DNA from: CAUZIZ01 sp965218775 | GTDB taxonomy: Bacteria; Acidobacteriota; UBA6911; RPQK01; JAJDTT01 | Assembly: GCA_965218775.1 (NCBI GenBank) | Contig: CBDCLS010000005.1 | Coordinates: 1,984,001 to 2,048,000, forward strand | Length of the DNA: 64,000 nt | Reading direction: 5' to 3' | In this document: piece after piece, positions 8,670 through 18,727 of the stretch | How positions within the stretch are numbered: the stretch's first letter is position 1 | Layout of the letters: each line of letters opens with the position of its first letter | Made by a program: the position numbers and the translations under genes | The notes under the pieces: model-generated | Seen by the model: the letters and a program-made list of their open reading frames with translations, nothing else | Database searches by the model: none | What the model was told of the DNA's origin: nothing

Positions 8670-9995
8670 TCAGGCGCGCTTTGCAAACCCGAGGAGCCGC
8701 AAGGAAATCACGGAGCTCAGATAGATGAGTCCTGCCGATACCGCGAAGGTCATCCCTCCGATCCTTTCGTAGAGGAGACCCCCAAGGACGAGACCGAGGA
8801 CGCTGGCGAGCCCTCCGATTCCACCGGCAAAGCCTTGAATGACACCCTGATATCGCTCTCCGGCTAGTTTCGAGAGCAACGACAATACCGAAGGCCACAT
8901 GATTCCGTTGCCTAAGGCAAAGAGCACGGCCGCCGTGTAGATGACGCCAACATGGTGTGACAACATCAGCAGAAAGTTGCTCCCCAGGACCAGACTACCG
9001 ACGAGGATCAATCGATCCTCGGAGATTGCCTTGGAAAGCCGTTCCAGAACGGGACCTTGTACCAACACCAGGAAAAAGCTGAGACTAGCAAAGAACGCTC
9101 CGGTGTCGATGACCGTCCAGCTGAGGACCCCAACAGCATGTATCGGAAATGTCGTGTAGAAGAAGTTGAATCCGAGGAACACGACGAAGTAGAGAACCAG
9201 GATGGACACCATGCCCGGTCTCACTAACGCGTCCCTCAGCTGGGCACCATTGCCGTCCTGAAACTCAACACAGTCCTTGTGTTCGTGCCCGAATACCCGA
9301 TTGAGGTCGGCGACCTCCGGACCGTGTTCGAGAGCGCAGGGGTTCGACTCCGGCAAGCGGACCGCAATCAGAACAGCAGCCACCAGTGAAATAATGAGAG
9401 CTGCAAAGATGGGGAGACTCTCACCCTGAGCGGTAGCTCCCAGTAATGCTGCCAGAGCTGGACCAAGGATGAAGCCCAGGTTCGAAGCGACGCCCATGCG
9501 GCCGAAACTCCGGCTGCGTTCTTCTTCCGAGGTGATGTCAGCCACGTAGGCATTGGCTACCGAGACATTGCCGCCCGTGAGACCGTCCAGGGCCCGAGCC
9601 ACAAAGACTAACGCCAGCGGAAGCGTCAGGGTGAAGCTACCCAGGAGGGAAGACTCGACACTTGCAAGGATGGTCCGAGGAAGAAACAGGGCAGCGGCAA
9701 AGATGACCCAGGAAAACAGGGTTCCGACCTGGCTGATCAGCAGGATCCTCTTACGGCCGTACCGGTCTGACCAGCGGCCTAGAACCGGTGCACCTAGGAG
9801 CTGAAGAGCCGGATATGCGGCTCCCACCAGCCCATAGACTGCTGGGTTGCCTCCGAACTTCAAGACGACGAATACCAGGAGCGGCAAGACGATGCTAAAA
9901 CCGAGAGAGCCGATGAAATTGACCAGTAGGACTGGAAAGAGCGAGATTTCCGAAGGGACTAGCGCGGATAGCCTCTTGTCCGATCTCTCGTCCAT
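8670..9995 (-). CDS. MFS efflux-type transporter (TetA-like)
   Basis: The protein has about twelve hydrophobic segments. The first begins at LFPVLLVNFIGSLGFSIVLPLLVF and is followed by the MFS motif A GRWSDRYGRKRILL. DGLTGGNVSVANAYVADIT matches motif C-type sequence of drug/H+ antiporters of the TetA group. A variable hydrophilic loop of about 45 residues (after LPESNPC) separates the two halves. The frame can be extended to a TTG at 10037, but ATG at 9995 is favoured because MDERSDKR then leads directly to the first helix. It is in the same direction as iolD but separated by 325 bases. The substrate is unknown. Confidence 0.85.
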   Translation of the reverse strand: MDERSDKRLSALVPSEISLFPVLLVNFIGSLGFSIVLPLLVFVVLKFGGNPAVYGLVGAAYPALQLLGAPVLGRWSDRYGRKRILLISQVGTLFSWVIFAAALFLPRTILASVESSLLGSFTLTLPLALVFVARALDGLTGGNVSVANAYVADITSEEERSRSFGRMGVASNLGFILGPALAALLGATAQGESLPIFAALIISLVAAVLIAVRLPESNPCALEHGPEVADLNRVFGHEHKDCVEFQDGNGAQLRDALVRPGMVSILVLYFVVFLGFNFFYTTFPIHAVGVLSWTVIDTGAFFASLSFFLVLVQGPVLERLSKAISEDRLILVGSLVLGSNFLLMLSHHVGVIYTAAVLFALGNGIMWPSVLSLLSKLAGERYQGVIQGFAGGIGGLASVLGLVLGGLLYERIGGMTFAVSAGLIYLSSVISLRLLGFAKRA

Positions 9996-10209
9996 GACTC
10001 TACCGATAGTACACAATGAAGCCCCGAGCTTCGGCAAGTCTATTCAATAGATGGACTCGGCAGAGGTTGTGAGCTTGCATCCAACGAATGCCGCCAGTGG
10101 TGGATGACTGGAGAAGGCGACTGGAATCCTGGGCTTCTTCTTCCCAAAGCAGAACGCCCGAAGCGAGGCCCATTCCAAAGTCATCGGACGTGGCAATATC
10201 AGCCAATAC

Positions 10210-11310
10210 TCACATGGGTTCGAGCAGCCCGCAGCTGTCCAGGGCCAGGAGCGGGTAACAGGTCCCGCTGTAGGTGATGAAGTGGAACTTGTCGGTATTG
10301 AGCGAGCGAGTCCACCAACGGCCCGACTCCCGCTGGTGGCTGAGCAGCCATTTCACAGCCCGTTGGAGTCGGGGATCGGTTGCTGGAACTCCAGCCTGCC
10401 TCAGCACCAGGAGACATAGGCCGGTCTGGTGACCGTCACTGGGAGGATCACGGAACTCGTCCTCGGACCGAAGCTTCTCGGCACGATTCCCCTTTCCCCA
10501 CTCTTCGGGAGCAGCGAAGGTACGAATGGACCAGCCTCCGTCTTTTCGCTGATGGGACCAGACGTTCTCGATCAATTCTTGCTTTACGTCCTCGTCAAGC
10601 AGCCCGGTCCAGCGCGTCGCCACCCAAAGAAGGAGCAGCCGGCCATAGTCGTGGGGCGCACCTTGCTTAAGGTAGCGCTTCACCTTCTCCACAGCCCCGT
10701 CCTTAGCTCGCCCTTCCAGCCACCCTGGAGCCGTTGCCATTGCCAACGCCGCGACGGTAGTGGATTGATAGTTGTTCGACTCGAAAGGCGGCCAGGTATC
10801 GACGTTGCTCCAGTCGCCGCTTTCCCCTTGAACCTGGAGCATCAAGTCCAGAGCGTCCTCCGTTTCCGCGGAAAGCTTGCCGGTGACGTGGGCGTCCCAT
10901 TCAGCGAGACCCTGGGCCAGGTAGGCCACCTGGGTCGGTTTGATGCCCGACTTAAGCTTCTTGAGATCGGTCGATCGGTACTCCGCGAGCTCCTGAATAG
11001 CAAAGGTGCGGAGCTCCTCCGACGGCCTCCCCAGGCTGCCGGTCAGTGACGGGCGTGTGACCATGTAGGTGGCGTTGGTGTGGCAGGAGAGACACTTGCG
11101 TTCTCGAGTCCAGGCCGTTGCCCCTTCTTCCACATAGGCGAGAGCGCGGGCAGGAGAGAACTCGCGAAGGAAGGGCTCGCTTTCCGAGGCAGGCGGGATG
11201 GAAATCTCCCCCGAATGGTATTGGTGTTTTCGGTGGTCCGGTTTCTGGGCCAGCGCCGCCCCGAGGGCGACGACAACGATTGCCACACCGACAAACTTTT
11301 GTCGCTTCAT
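10210..11310 (-). CDS. Exported c-type haem protein with squalene-cyclase-like repeats
   Basis: The 366-residue protein has an N-terminal signal sequence (MKRQKFVGVAIVVVALGAALA), one haem attachment site CLSCH near residue 75 and then alpha/alpha-toroid repeats like those of terpene cyclases or prenyltransferases. Examples are LMLQVQGESGDWS, WSHQRKDGGWS and WLLSHQRESGRWWTRS, spaced about 90-100 residues apart, each with the QxxDGxW-type turn. It lacks an obvious DxDD catalytic motif, so the toroid is probably a scaffold. It is divergent from the 1604-residue protein at 11483, which has the same two ingredients. Proteins of this design occur in Planctomycetota and relatives with unknown function. 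Confidence 0.7.
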   Translation of the reverse strand: MKRQKFVGVAIVVVALGAALAQKPDHRKHQYHSGEISIPPASESEPFLREFSPARALAYVEEGATAWTRERKCLSCHTNATYMVTRPSLTGSLGRPSEELRTFAIQELAEYRSTDLKKLKSGIKPTQVAYLAQGLAEWDAHVTGKLSAETEDALDLMLQVQGESGDWSNVDTWPPFESNNYQSTTVAALAMATAPGWLEGRAKDGAVEKVKRYLKQGAPHDYGRLLLLWVATRWTGLLDEDVKQELIENVWSHQRKDGGWSIRTFAAPEEWGKGNRAEKLRSEDEFRDPPSDGHQTGLCLLVLRQAGVPATDPRLQRAVKWLLSHQRESGRWWTRSLNTDKFHFITYSGTCYPLLALDSCGLLEPM

Positions 11311-11482
11311 CTTCTGGTCAGTCTACTACCGAACTCCACACATTAGTAGCCACCGATTATTCGATATCCAATGCTGTCTGGACGTAGCTTCTCAAACTTG
11401 TTCGCGGAAGAAACTGGCAAACGGGACTATAATCTAGTCTCAAGTCTCAAGCTACTCGCAAGAGTACCGGAGAATCTCTGAG

Positions 11483-14400
11483 ATGGACCGAAGGAAATTA
11501 CTGCTCCCAGCCTGTGCTTTCCTGGCTATTGGCCTGGGAGCATCTCAGCTGGCCACAAACCGAGATCCCGATTTGCGCAAGCAGATTGTCTTCGAGGGCA
11601 GTTGGGAACACCAGTGGCGGCTCCAGCGGGACCAGATCATCGAGATCTCCGTGGGCATTCCGAGACCCTCGTCCCTTCGTCCCAATGCCCGCATCGCGGT
11701 GCGTTGGCAGGGACCCGATCTGCCTGGTCTAGCTTTCGAAGGTGAGAGAGGCGATCTCGACGCCGAAGCCTCGGCCAGCTGGGAGAAGACACTGCACGCG
11801 CTGGACCCGGACCTGCATCTGGTCTACAGGGTCCCTACGGCCGGTCTCTACCGACTCAACCTGGAAACCGTGACCGACCGCCCTCAGCCCCTGGGCAAGA
11901 TCTGGCGTGACGCAGGTCTGGCTTCACGGGCCACCGCTCTACCAGTGCGAACTCCCGAGGTGCGCGCGCTTCCTATCAGCGTATCCGTCATCCCTGTTCC
12001 CGCGATTTCCAAGGGTGATCTCTTGCTGGAAGCCGAGCCCAACAACACACCAGAGCAAGCCGTCCTGGTGCCTTTTCAGGACACAGACCAGGATCAGGTG
12101 ATCCGGGTTGTAGGTGGTGCCGACGATCTGGAGTACTACAACAACACCCGCTCTGGTACGTCTCCCGACGACTGGTTCCGTATCGATTACCGCGGACAGC
12201 GGCGCCGGATTCTTACGGCTAATCTCCAGATGGTGGAGCCCATCATCAGCTCCCGCATCAGGGTCTACCGGCCCGGCGTCCCCACACCAGAGGAGCTTGA
12301 ACCGTCCGAGACCCCTGATACGCGGGAACTGGGCAACAATGCCCAGGTCCCGTACGTCCATCCTCCATTGGAGATCATCCCCGGACCCGTGCCCGTGTAC
12401 AGCTATTACCAGGGCCGCGACATCAATGAGAGGATCCACCAACAGGACCGGAATTTCCGCTCTTTCGTCACTCGGGAGCTGGAACCGGGAGGGGTCTATT
12501 ACCTACGGGTCGAGGCCAATCAGCCGGCCTACGAACTGGAGTTGAGGGTAGTGGAGCCGGCTCCCTACAAGGACCCACGGCAAGCCCTCCGACACGCCAT
12601 CTACTATCACTTGGCCGAGGTAGACGCCTGGCTGATCCACCGGCCCCGAAACATTGCCCTCCACCGCCGGGTCCGAGACGGTACGAGTCTGTTCGGCGAG
12701 AACTGCATGAGCTGCCATACCCAAGCCGGCGTCTGGGGCGTGGCCGACGCCTTCCGCAACGGATATTGGCCTGACGGCACCGTCCAGAACTGGCGACGCC
12801 TGGTCAACACGATGTACGAAAGCCTGCGCCCCACCGTAAAGCTGGAGGATGGGGCGGTCAATACGAGTCTTCCTCCGAACGACCTGGGAGATGCTCCGGC
12901 TGGCAGCCGGGTGGCGGGACGCAACATCGTCCTCCACGAACGCGCCTTTCGGCCCAAGAAACTCCATGGCTACCAGCAGCGCCGGACGGCGAACTATGTC
13001 CTCCAGACCGCTGACCCGAAGGGCATCAACGCGGCGGGGCGAGGGTCCAACTTCGGTCCCAACGTGGTCTTCAAGTTTGCCGGTGAGATTCTGCACCGGG
13101 CTTGGAAGGACACGAAGGATCCCAGGTACTTCTTCGGTCTGGAGGAGAAGGCGAAAAGAATCGTCGACACCGGCGATGACAAGATCAAAGTCAGCGACGA
13201 TCTGGGGCACCGAATCGAGTTTTTTCATCGCCTCTGGCCCCAGGACTACCCGGACCTGGTCGCGCATTTGACCGGAGACCAGGAACGCGTCCGGGAGGCG
13301 CAAGAGTTCCAGAAACAGTTTGAGACACAGGTCCAACGAGACCTCCACCGCCTGCTGGCACTGCAGCAGGAGGACGGAAGTTGGGGATTTGAACCGGGGC
13401 TGACTCGGGACGAGGGAAATACCTGGACACGGATAGAGGAGCCGGGAGACGCTGCGCCCACTGCTGTCGCCCTGATCGCCCTGCACTCAGCCGGGCGTAC
13501 CGCCGACGATCCGGTGGTCAAGCGGGCCGTGGGCTGGCTGCTGGCTAATCAGTTTCCCTACGGCCTCTGGAATAGAGCCGCTCAGACGGGCTTCGTGACG
13601 ACCGCCTATGCGATTCGAGCGCTGGGCCAGCTCTTCCCCGAGGTACGCAAGCCTGACGGTGCACGGGAGCTGGAAGCCTCTCCCAATGAAGGCTTCCTGG
13701 ACACGCTTTCTCGTTTGCGACGCTTGCAAGCAACCGGCAACAGGGAATTGGCCCGCCTCATGATCGCGGAAGCCGACAGCCCCCATCCCCAGATCCGCTA
13801 TTACGCCCTGCTGGGTCTTGGAGGGTCCCTGGCTGCAGAGGGTCTCGCGACCCTGATCGAGCACCTGGATGATCCCATCAAGTCCTGCCGGGAGGCGGCT
13901 TTCTGGTCCTTGAGACAACTGATGTTGGACGGAGTGGGCTGGGAGGAGACCCTGCGAGCCTTCGAGAGTGACAGCGAGCTGGCCCGTCAATCCATCCAGC
14001 AGGCCCTGGTAACCCGGGTGGATCTCGTGGGATCCGGCAGCGCCAACGTATCCGGGCTTGGTCAGGTCCTCGCTGCGGGAATGCGGGATCCTTTCGCAGG
14101 CGTGCGGGCCTGGGCGCACAAGGCAGCCTGGCACTGGTGGGTCTGGAATCCTCCTCTGCGCGACAGGATCAATCGGGCCTGGATCGACTCCCTGCTCCGA
14201 GGCGAGGACGAAAAGTTGGCAGAGATGGCTCTCCGCTACTCCACCGCATCTTTTCTGATTGTCAACGGCCAGATCGCCAATCAAACCGGAGGCGAGAACG
14301 CAGATCAGCAGTATCCGGAGCTGGCCCGCTTTTACGAAGAATTAGCCCGGCGCCGTGGTTCTGCGTCGCCCGCAGACCGGAAGCGGCTGGACCGGCGGCT

Positions 14401-16297
14401 TACGGCCGTGGCTGCCACTCATTTCCAGGAGCGCGCCGGTGACGGTGGGCCCGGCCAACTGGGCTACAGCACATCTGGGAGCACCGAGGTGGTAGGCCGG
14501 TCCATCCTCGCGACTTATCATCTGGGAGACGATGGATCCGGGATCCCGTGGCAGGAGCTGTCCCTGGAGGCGGCTGCCAACACCAGCTATTCGCCTCTGC
14601 AGAAGGAGATGCTGGACCTCCTGATGACCGGAGATCTCGACCTGGTGGCGGCTGCGTCCCGGGCTCTGTCCAATCCACGGACTCTTTCCCTGCCCGCCTC
14701 GGTGAAGATCCTCCAGCCTTTTCTGGCCAAGCTGGGGGCATTCCTGAAAAAGGATCGCCGAGAGGACGCCCAGGCCCTGGCCAACTTCCTGGCCAGGATC
14801 CAGTGGAACTTCGATGGTGTGGATCGCCGGGGGGAAGCCGAGTTCTACCGCCTGCTGATTCCCGAAACCAGACCTGCCAGCCAAGTGCCCTCACCCAAGG
14901 GCGCCCTTTTCCGTCCACTCCTAAGACGAGAGCCGGAGGACACGGAAACCACGGACGAGCTGAGGCGGACGCTCCTGGGACAAATCGTGGGAGAGAATCC
15001 AACCCTCCGACGTAGGATGGTTTTTGATTTCGTCCGCGAGGTTCCCCGATTCTGGCTTCCCTCGACCGAGTGGATGGTGGGGTTTCAGGAAAGAGACCCA
15101 AGCCAGGAACAAGCGCTGGAAGGAGCCACTGAAGCCGAAGATCTGGAGCTGGTTGAGCTCACGGCGGGAAGGACCACTGAGCAGATAGTCCCCAACGGCC
15201 TCACCAGTAAGAACACCGTCCTCTGGTGGAGAGAAGGGCTTCCTGGAGCGACCCTAACCTTCGCGATCCCAGTTGAGAAGCCTGGTCCCCACGAATTGGT
15301 GGCAGCCTTTCTACACGATCGTGACGGGGGTGACGTAGCGCTCTCTCTCAATGGGAAAACCGTCGTGGAGCAGATGGACGGATACCGGCCCGAGCAGACA
15401 CCTACTGGCCCCGTTTCCCTGGGGGTCCATCAGTTCCGAGAAGGGAAGAACCTTCTCACCATCCGGATGCTGGGTGCCCACCCCGAGGCTGAGCCGCTGT
15501 ACATTTTCGGTCTCGACTATGTGGCAACGGTTCCGGACGAGGACCCAGGCTCCCTCCTGACCGACAATGAACCGGGAATCAAGGCAGCGGACCCCCTGAT
15601 CCAAACCAAGCACCAAATCGTTGAGATGTTTCGTAGCTGGTTCTCTACTCAAACCCGGGAGGAGGATCGGGAGACCGTTATCAAACTTGCCAACAGAACC
15701 ACGCTGAGACGCAATCCGGACATCCGGGCTACACTCGCGGATTACGTGGAAGAAGAAACTTCGCCCGACCTGCGCAAGCAGATTCAGAACATCCTCAACA
15801 GTGACGACGAGGTTTACGGAGAAGAGCTCCAGAAACTGATCGATTCTCAGTCTGGGGACGATCACCGGCAGGGTCCCCGAGTGGAGGCATCCCCCCAATT
15901 CATCCAGGACATACTCGATTTCCGGGACCAGGTGTTCGCCGAGATGACGCGGCTCAGCAAGCGGGATGGGAAAGCCTGCATCTCCTGCCACGGGGTCCCA
16001 GGCCGGGTGCCAACCCTGTATCTGGACCCTCCCGACGCCATCGGCTACATCGCCCCGGCAGAGCTTTTGGCCAACTATCGAAAGATGCAGGAGAGGGTCG
16101 ATCTGGACGAGGTGGAGGAGAGCAAGTTCCTGCGCAAGCCACTGGACCTCCAGACTCCCCAGGAGGACGGACATCAAGGCGGTCGGCGCTATGAGCCTGA
16201 CGATGCGGGTTACCAGACCATCCGAGCCTGGGTGCTGCGGCAAGCCAAGCTGCAGAAGACGGTCGCAGGTCACAGGTCGCAAGTCTCAGGTCGGTAA
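11483..16297 (+). CDS. Giant exported multidomain protein with two CxxCH sites, toroid and HEAT-like repeats
   Basis: The 1604-residue protein starts with a signal sequence (LLLPACAFLAIGLGASQLA). Residues about 180-370 contain a pre-peptidase C-terminal-like beta domain (LLEAEPNNTPEQAV, YYLRVEANQPAYELEL). A first haem site CMSCH is at 408-412. Residues about 610-740 carry squalene-cyclase-like repeats (LLALQQEDGSWGF, WLLANQFPYGLWN), followed by HEAT-like helices (PQIRYYALLGLGGSLAAEGLATLIEHLDDP). A carbohydrate-binding-like beta domain lies around 1220-1350 and a second haem site CISCH at 1499-1503 ends the chain. It probably acts in periplasmic electron transfer coupled to binding or oxidation of a large substrate, but no enzyme family is recognised. 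It is divergent from 10210-11310, with 172 bases between them. Confidence 0.7.
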   Translation: MDRRKLLLPACAFLAIGLGASQLATNRDPDLRKQIVFEGSWEHQWRLQRDQIIEISVGIPRPSSLRPNARIAVRWQGPDLPGLAFEGERGDLDAEASASWEKTLHALDPDLHLVYRVPTAGLYRLNLETVTDRPQPLGKIWRDAGLASRATALPVRTPEVRALPISVSVIPVPAISKGDLLLEAEPNNTPEQAVLVPFQDTDQDQVIRVVGGADDLEYYNNTRSGTSPDDWFRIDYRGQRRRILTANLQMVEPIISSRIRVYRPGVPTPEELEPSETPDTRELGNNAQVPYVHPPLEIIPGPVPVYSYYQGRDINERIHQQDRNFRSFVTRELEPGGVYYLRVEANQPAYELELRVVEPAPYKDPRQALRHAIYYHLAEVDAWLIHRPRNIALHRRVRDGTSLFGENCMSCHTQAGVWGVADAFRNGYWPDGTVQNWRRLVNTMYESLRPTVKLEDGAVNTSLPPNDLGDAPAGSRVAGRNIVLHERAFRPKKLHGYQQRRTANYVLQTADPKGINAAGRGSNFGPNVVFKFAGEILHRAWKDTKDPRYFFGLEEKAKRIVDTGDDKIKVSDDLGHRIEFFHRLWPQDYPDLVAHLTGDQERVREAQEFQKQFETQVQRDLHRLLALQQEDGSWGFEPGLTRDEGNTWTRIEEPGDAAPTAVALIALHSAGRTADDPVVKRAVGWLLANQFPYGLWNRAAQTGFVTTAYAIRALGQLFPEVRKPDGARELEASPNEGFLDTLSRLRRLQATGNRELARLMIAEADSPHPQIRYYALLGLGGSLAAEGLATLIEHLDDPIKSCREAAFWSLRQLMLDGVGWEETLRAFESDSELARQSIQQALVTRVDLVGSGSANVSGLGQVLAAGMRDPFAGVRAWAHKAAWHWWVWNPPLRDRINRAWIDSLLRGEDEKLAEMALRYSTASFLIVNGQIANQTGGENADQQYPELARFYEELARRRGSASPADRKRLDRRLTAVAATHFQERAGDGGPGQLGYSTSGSTEVVGRSILATYHLGDDGSGIPWQELSLEAAANTSYSPLQKEMLDLLMTGDLDLVAAASRALSNPRTLSLPASVKILQPFLAKLGAFLKKDRREDAQALANFLARIQWNFDGVDRRGEAEFYRLLIPETRPASQVPSPKGALFRPLLRREPEDTETTDELRRTLLGQIVGENPTLRRRMVFDFVREVPRFWLPSTEWMVGFQERDPSQEQALEGATEAEDLELVELTAGRTTEQIVPNGLTSKNTVLWWREGLPGATLTFAIPVEKPGPHELVAAFLHDRDGGDVALSLNGKTVVEQMDGYRPEQTPTGPVSLGVHQFREGKNLLTIRMLGAHPEAEPLYIFGLDYVATVPDEDPGSLLTDNEPGIKAADPLIQTKHQIVEMFRSWFSTQTREEDRETVIKLANRTTLRRNPDIRATLADYVEEETSPDLRKQIQNILNSDDEVYGEELQKLIDSQSGDDHRQGPRVEASPQFIQDILDFRDQVFAEMTRLSKRDGKACISCHGVPGRVPTLYLDPPDAIGYIAPAELLANYRKMQERVDLDEVEESKFLRKPLDLQTPQEDGHQGGRRYEPDDAGYQTIRAWVLRQAKLQKTVAGHRSQVSGR

Positions 16298-16309
16298 GCT
16301 GATAGGTAT

Positions 16310-16745
16310 TGCATTCACTTCGGCGTTCGCATGTTCGCTGTTCTGCGGTTTGTCATTTAGCCTTTCCTCCTTGCTCCGGAGAAGGCAACCGAAAAATCAT
16401 GAACCGCAGAATATCGAACAGGCAAATTCCCAAGGCCGGAGAAGACGGTTCGACATTCGCTTGTTCGGCGTTCTGCGGTTTGTCATTCAGCCTTTCTTCC
16501 TTGCTCTGGAGAAGGCAACTGAAAAATGATGAACCGCAGAATATCGAACAGGCAAATTCCCAAGGCCGGAGAAGACGGTTCGACATTCGCTTGTTCGGCG
16601 TTCTGCGGTTTGTCATTCAGCCTTTCTTCCTTGCTCTGGAGCAGGCAACCGAAAAATGATGAACCGCAGAATATCGAACAGGCGAATGTCGAAGGCCGGA
16701 GAAGACACTTCGGCGTTTGCGTGTTCGGTGTTCTGCGGTTCGTGG
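16310..16745. repeat. 130-bp tandem palindromic repeat array
   Basis: The motif GAACCGCAGA recurs at 16401, 16531 and 16661, a period of exactly 130 bases, and a further half-unit lies on the left from about 16310. Each unit has AACCGCAGAATATCGAACA on one side and TTCGCTTGTTCGGCGTTCTG on the other, which are imperfect reverse complements, so each unit folds as a hairpin. The array fills the gap between the giant cytochrome gene and the symporter. One more copy lies at 610-770. The reading frames inside are spurious. Confidence 0.9.
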
Positions 16746-16799
16746 CACCGTTCTCCCTGAGTGATCCAGCCCGGCTGAGGGCATTACTTATCCAAACTC

Positions 16800-18329
16800 G
16801 TGGATAGCACCGCAGGCGGCCTTACCAGTATCGATTGGAGCATCATCGTCCTCTACGTCGGGGGAACCCTGGCCCTGGGCTACTACTATGGTAGGGCCCG
16901 GACCACTCTCCAGCAATACTTCACCGGAAGTGGGCGGATGAACCCCACCCTAATCGGGGTCTCCATGTTCGCCACGTCTCTGAGTACAGCCTCCTACCTG
17001 TCCGTTCCCGGAGAGGCGATCGGGAGCGGCCCCATCGGCATCCTCAACTTTCTGGCCTATCCTGTCGTCTTTCTGATTGTGGGGTACGTCTTCCTACCCC
17101 TCTTCATGCGTCGGCGCGTCACCAGTGCCTATGAATTCCTGGAAGCCCGGTTGGGCCTGGGCATTCGGCTGCTCGGAGCCGCCCTGTTCCTGGGTCTTCG
17201 CCTCATCTGGATGGCGTTGATCGTGTTCCTCTCAGCCAAGGCCACCACCGTCATGTTGGACGTGGATGAGTCCTGGATTCCGCTCGTCGCCCTCTGCACT
17301 GGACTCGTAGCCGTCGTCTACACCACTCTCGGAGGCTTCCAGGCGGTGGTGATCACCGACGCCGTTCAGAGCATCCTGATGCTGGGTGGCGCCTGCTTTG
17401 TCATTGCCATGGTGACCTACAACCAGGGTGGTCTGGAGTGGTTTCCCACCTCCTGGCAACCCCATTGGGATACCCAACCTCTGGTCAGCTTCGACCCCTC
17501 AGTGCGCATCAGCCTCATGGGCTCCCTCATCTATGTGGTGGTCCAGCTGGTATCCACAGCCTGCAGTGACCAGACCTTCATCCAGAGATTCATGGCCACC
17601 GCAGATCTGAAGGCTGCCCGGCGCTCCTTTCTCGTTAATCAGATGGTGGCAACAACCCTCATTACTTCCCTCTGGATCGTGGGCTTCGGTCTTTTGGACT
17701 TCTTCCAGTCCGAGCGCCACCTGCTTCCTCCCGGGATAGACACGGACCAGAACGCTGATGGCGTGTTTCCCTACTTCATCGCTTTCCTGCTGCCTCCAGG
17801 AGTCTCGGGCCTGGTGGTTGCAGCCATGTTCGCCGCCGCCATGTCCAGCATCGACTCGGGTGTCAACTCCATCACCGCCGTCGTCAGCCGCGACTTCCTG
17901 GACCGCTTCGGTAGACTCCCCGCCGACGAAAGGGGACGCACACGCCTGGCCAAGGCCCTGACCTTGGGGATCGGGACGCTGGTGGTTCTGGGCAGTTCCT
18001 TCCTGAATCAGGTGCAGGGCAATTTCTGGGCGGTGAGCCAGAAGACCTCGGCGCTGCTCTACACACCGCTCTTCGCTCTGTTTTTCTTTGCTCTCCTGGT
18101 CCCCTTTGCCACGCCCCTGGGCGTCGTCTGCGGAGCCTTATCCGGTATCACAACCTCAGTCCTGGTGGCCTATTCCGGGCCTATCTTCGGCAGGACGGCC
18201 GAGGGGGCAGACCCCGTCAGTTTCATGTGGATCGGCCCTGCTGCCCTGACCGTGAATCTAGCAGTAGGAACCGCGGTCAGCTACGTTCACCAACGGTATC
18301 GAAAAGCCGCGACCAGGGGGACGGATTGA
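16800..18329 (+). CDS. Sodium:solute symporter (SSS family)
   Basis: The 509-residue protein starts at a GTG and has about thirteen hydrophobic segments. IDWSIIVLYVGGTLALGYYYGR forms the first helix. FATSLSTASYLSVPGEA contains the sodium-site region of the SSS family, and TLGGFQAVVITDAVQ is the family signature at about residues 178-192. AAAMSSIDSGVNSITAVVSRD is the conserved helix 8 sequence that supplies sodium ligands. It is likely to import a sugar, sialic-acid-like or carboxylate substrate with Na+, given the neighbourhood, but specificity cannot be read. The gene ends 6 bases before the convergent vapC gene. Confidence 0.88.
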   Translation: MDSTAGGLTSIDWSIIVLYVGGTLALGYYYGRARTTLQQYFTGSGRMNPTLIGVSMFATSLSTASYLSVPGEAIGSGPIGILNFLAYPVVFLIVGYVFLPLFMRRRVTSAYEFLEARLGLGIRLLGAALFLGLRLIWMALIVFLSAKATTVMLDVDESWIPLVALCTGLVAVVYTTLGGFQAVVITDAVQSILMLGGACFVIAMVTYNQGGLEWFPTSWQPHWDTQPLVSFDPSVRISLMGSLIYVVVQLVSTACSDQTFIQRFMATADLKAARRSFLVNQMVATTLITSLWIVGFGLLDFFQSERHLLPPGIDTDQNADGVFPYFIAFLLPPGVSGLVVAAMFAAAMSSIDSGVNSITAVVSRDFLDRFGRLPADERGRTRLAKALTLGIGTLVVLGSSFLNQVQGNFWAVSQKTSALLYTPLFALFFFALLVPFATPLGVVCGALSGITTSVLVAYSGPIFGRTAEGADPVSFMWIGPAALTVNLAVGTAVSYVHQRYRKAATRGTD

Positions 18330-18334
18330 AGGTT

Positions 18335-18727
18335 CTATCCTAGATTGATCCAGGCCAGTCCCTCTACTTGTTCAAAGTGCGTGTCGAAGGAGGCCAGTTC
18401 GGCCCCGGTCTCCATTGCCTGAGCCGCTACCCACATATCGTTGCTGGGTATGGGTGTTCCTCGGCGCCGAAGCGATGCGTAGACTCTCCCATATCGGTCG
18501 GCTGTCGAGAGAGTGACTGGCTGCAGTTGGACTCTCGGGTGATCCAGAAACTGCTGAAGCTCCCGCAAGTTTTCTGAAAACCGAGTCCCCCAACGAAAGC
18601 CGGACAAGAGCTCGCCCGCCACCGTAGGAGAAAAAACGATCTCCTGACATCGGCGAACCAGATCGAGGGTGGCGGCATGGTTCCGTTTGAAAGAGGAATA
18701 GGCCGATGTATCCAGCATTACCCTCAC
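18335..18727 (-). CDS. vapC: VapC-type PIN-domain toxin
   Basis: The 130-residue protein has the PIN-domain layout of Mg2+-dependent RNases: the first acidic residue in MLDTSAY, Glu in VAGELLSGF, the Asp of NDMWVAAQAM and the last acidic residue in SFDTHFEQ. All four positions expected for the active site are present. Its start overlaps the stop of the antitoxin gene by 4 bases, as in most vapBC operons. It is predicted to cleave RNA when released from the antitoxin. Confidence 0.88.
   Translation of the reverse strand: MRVMLDTSAYSSFKRNHAATLDLVRRCQEIVFSPTVAGELLSGFRWGTRFSENLRELQQFLDHPRVQLQPVTLSTADRYGRVYASLRRRGTPIPSNDMWVAAQAMETGAELASFDTHFEQVEGLAWINLG

Noticed and set aside
16309..16807. Open frames of about 90-190 residues across the 130-bp repeats
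   Set aside because: They repeat the same peptide with the DNA period and are explained by the tandem repeat.
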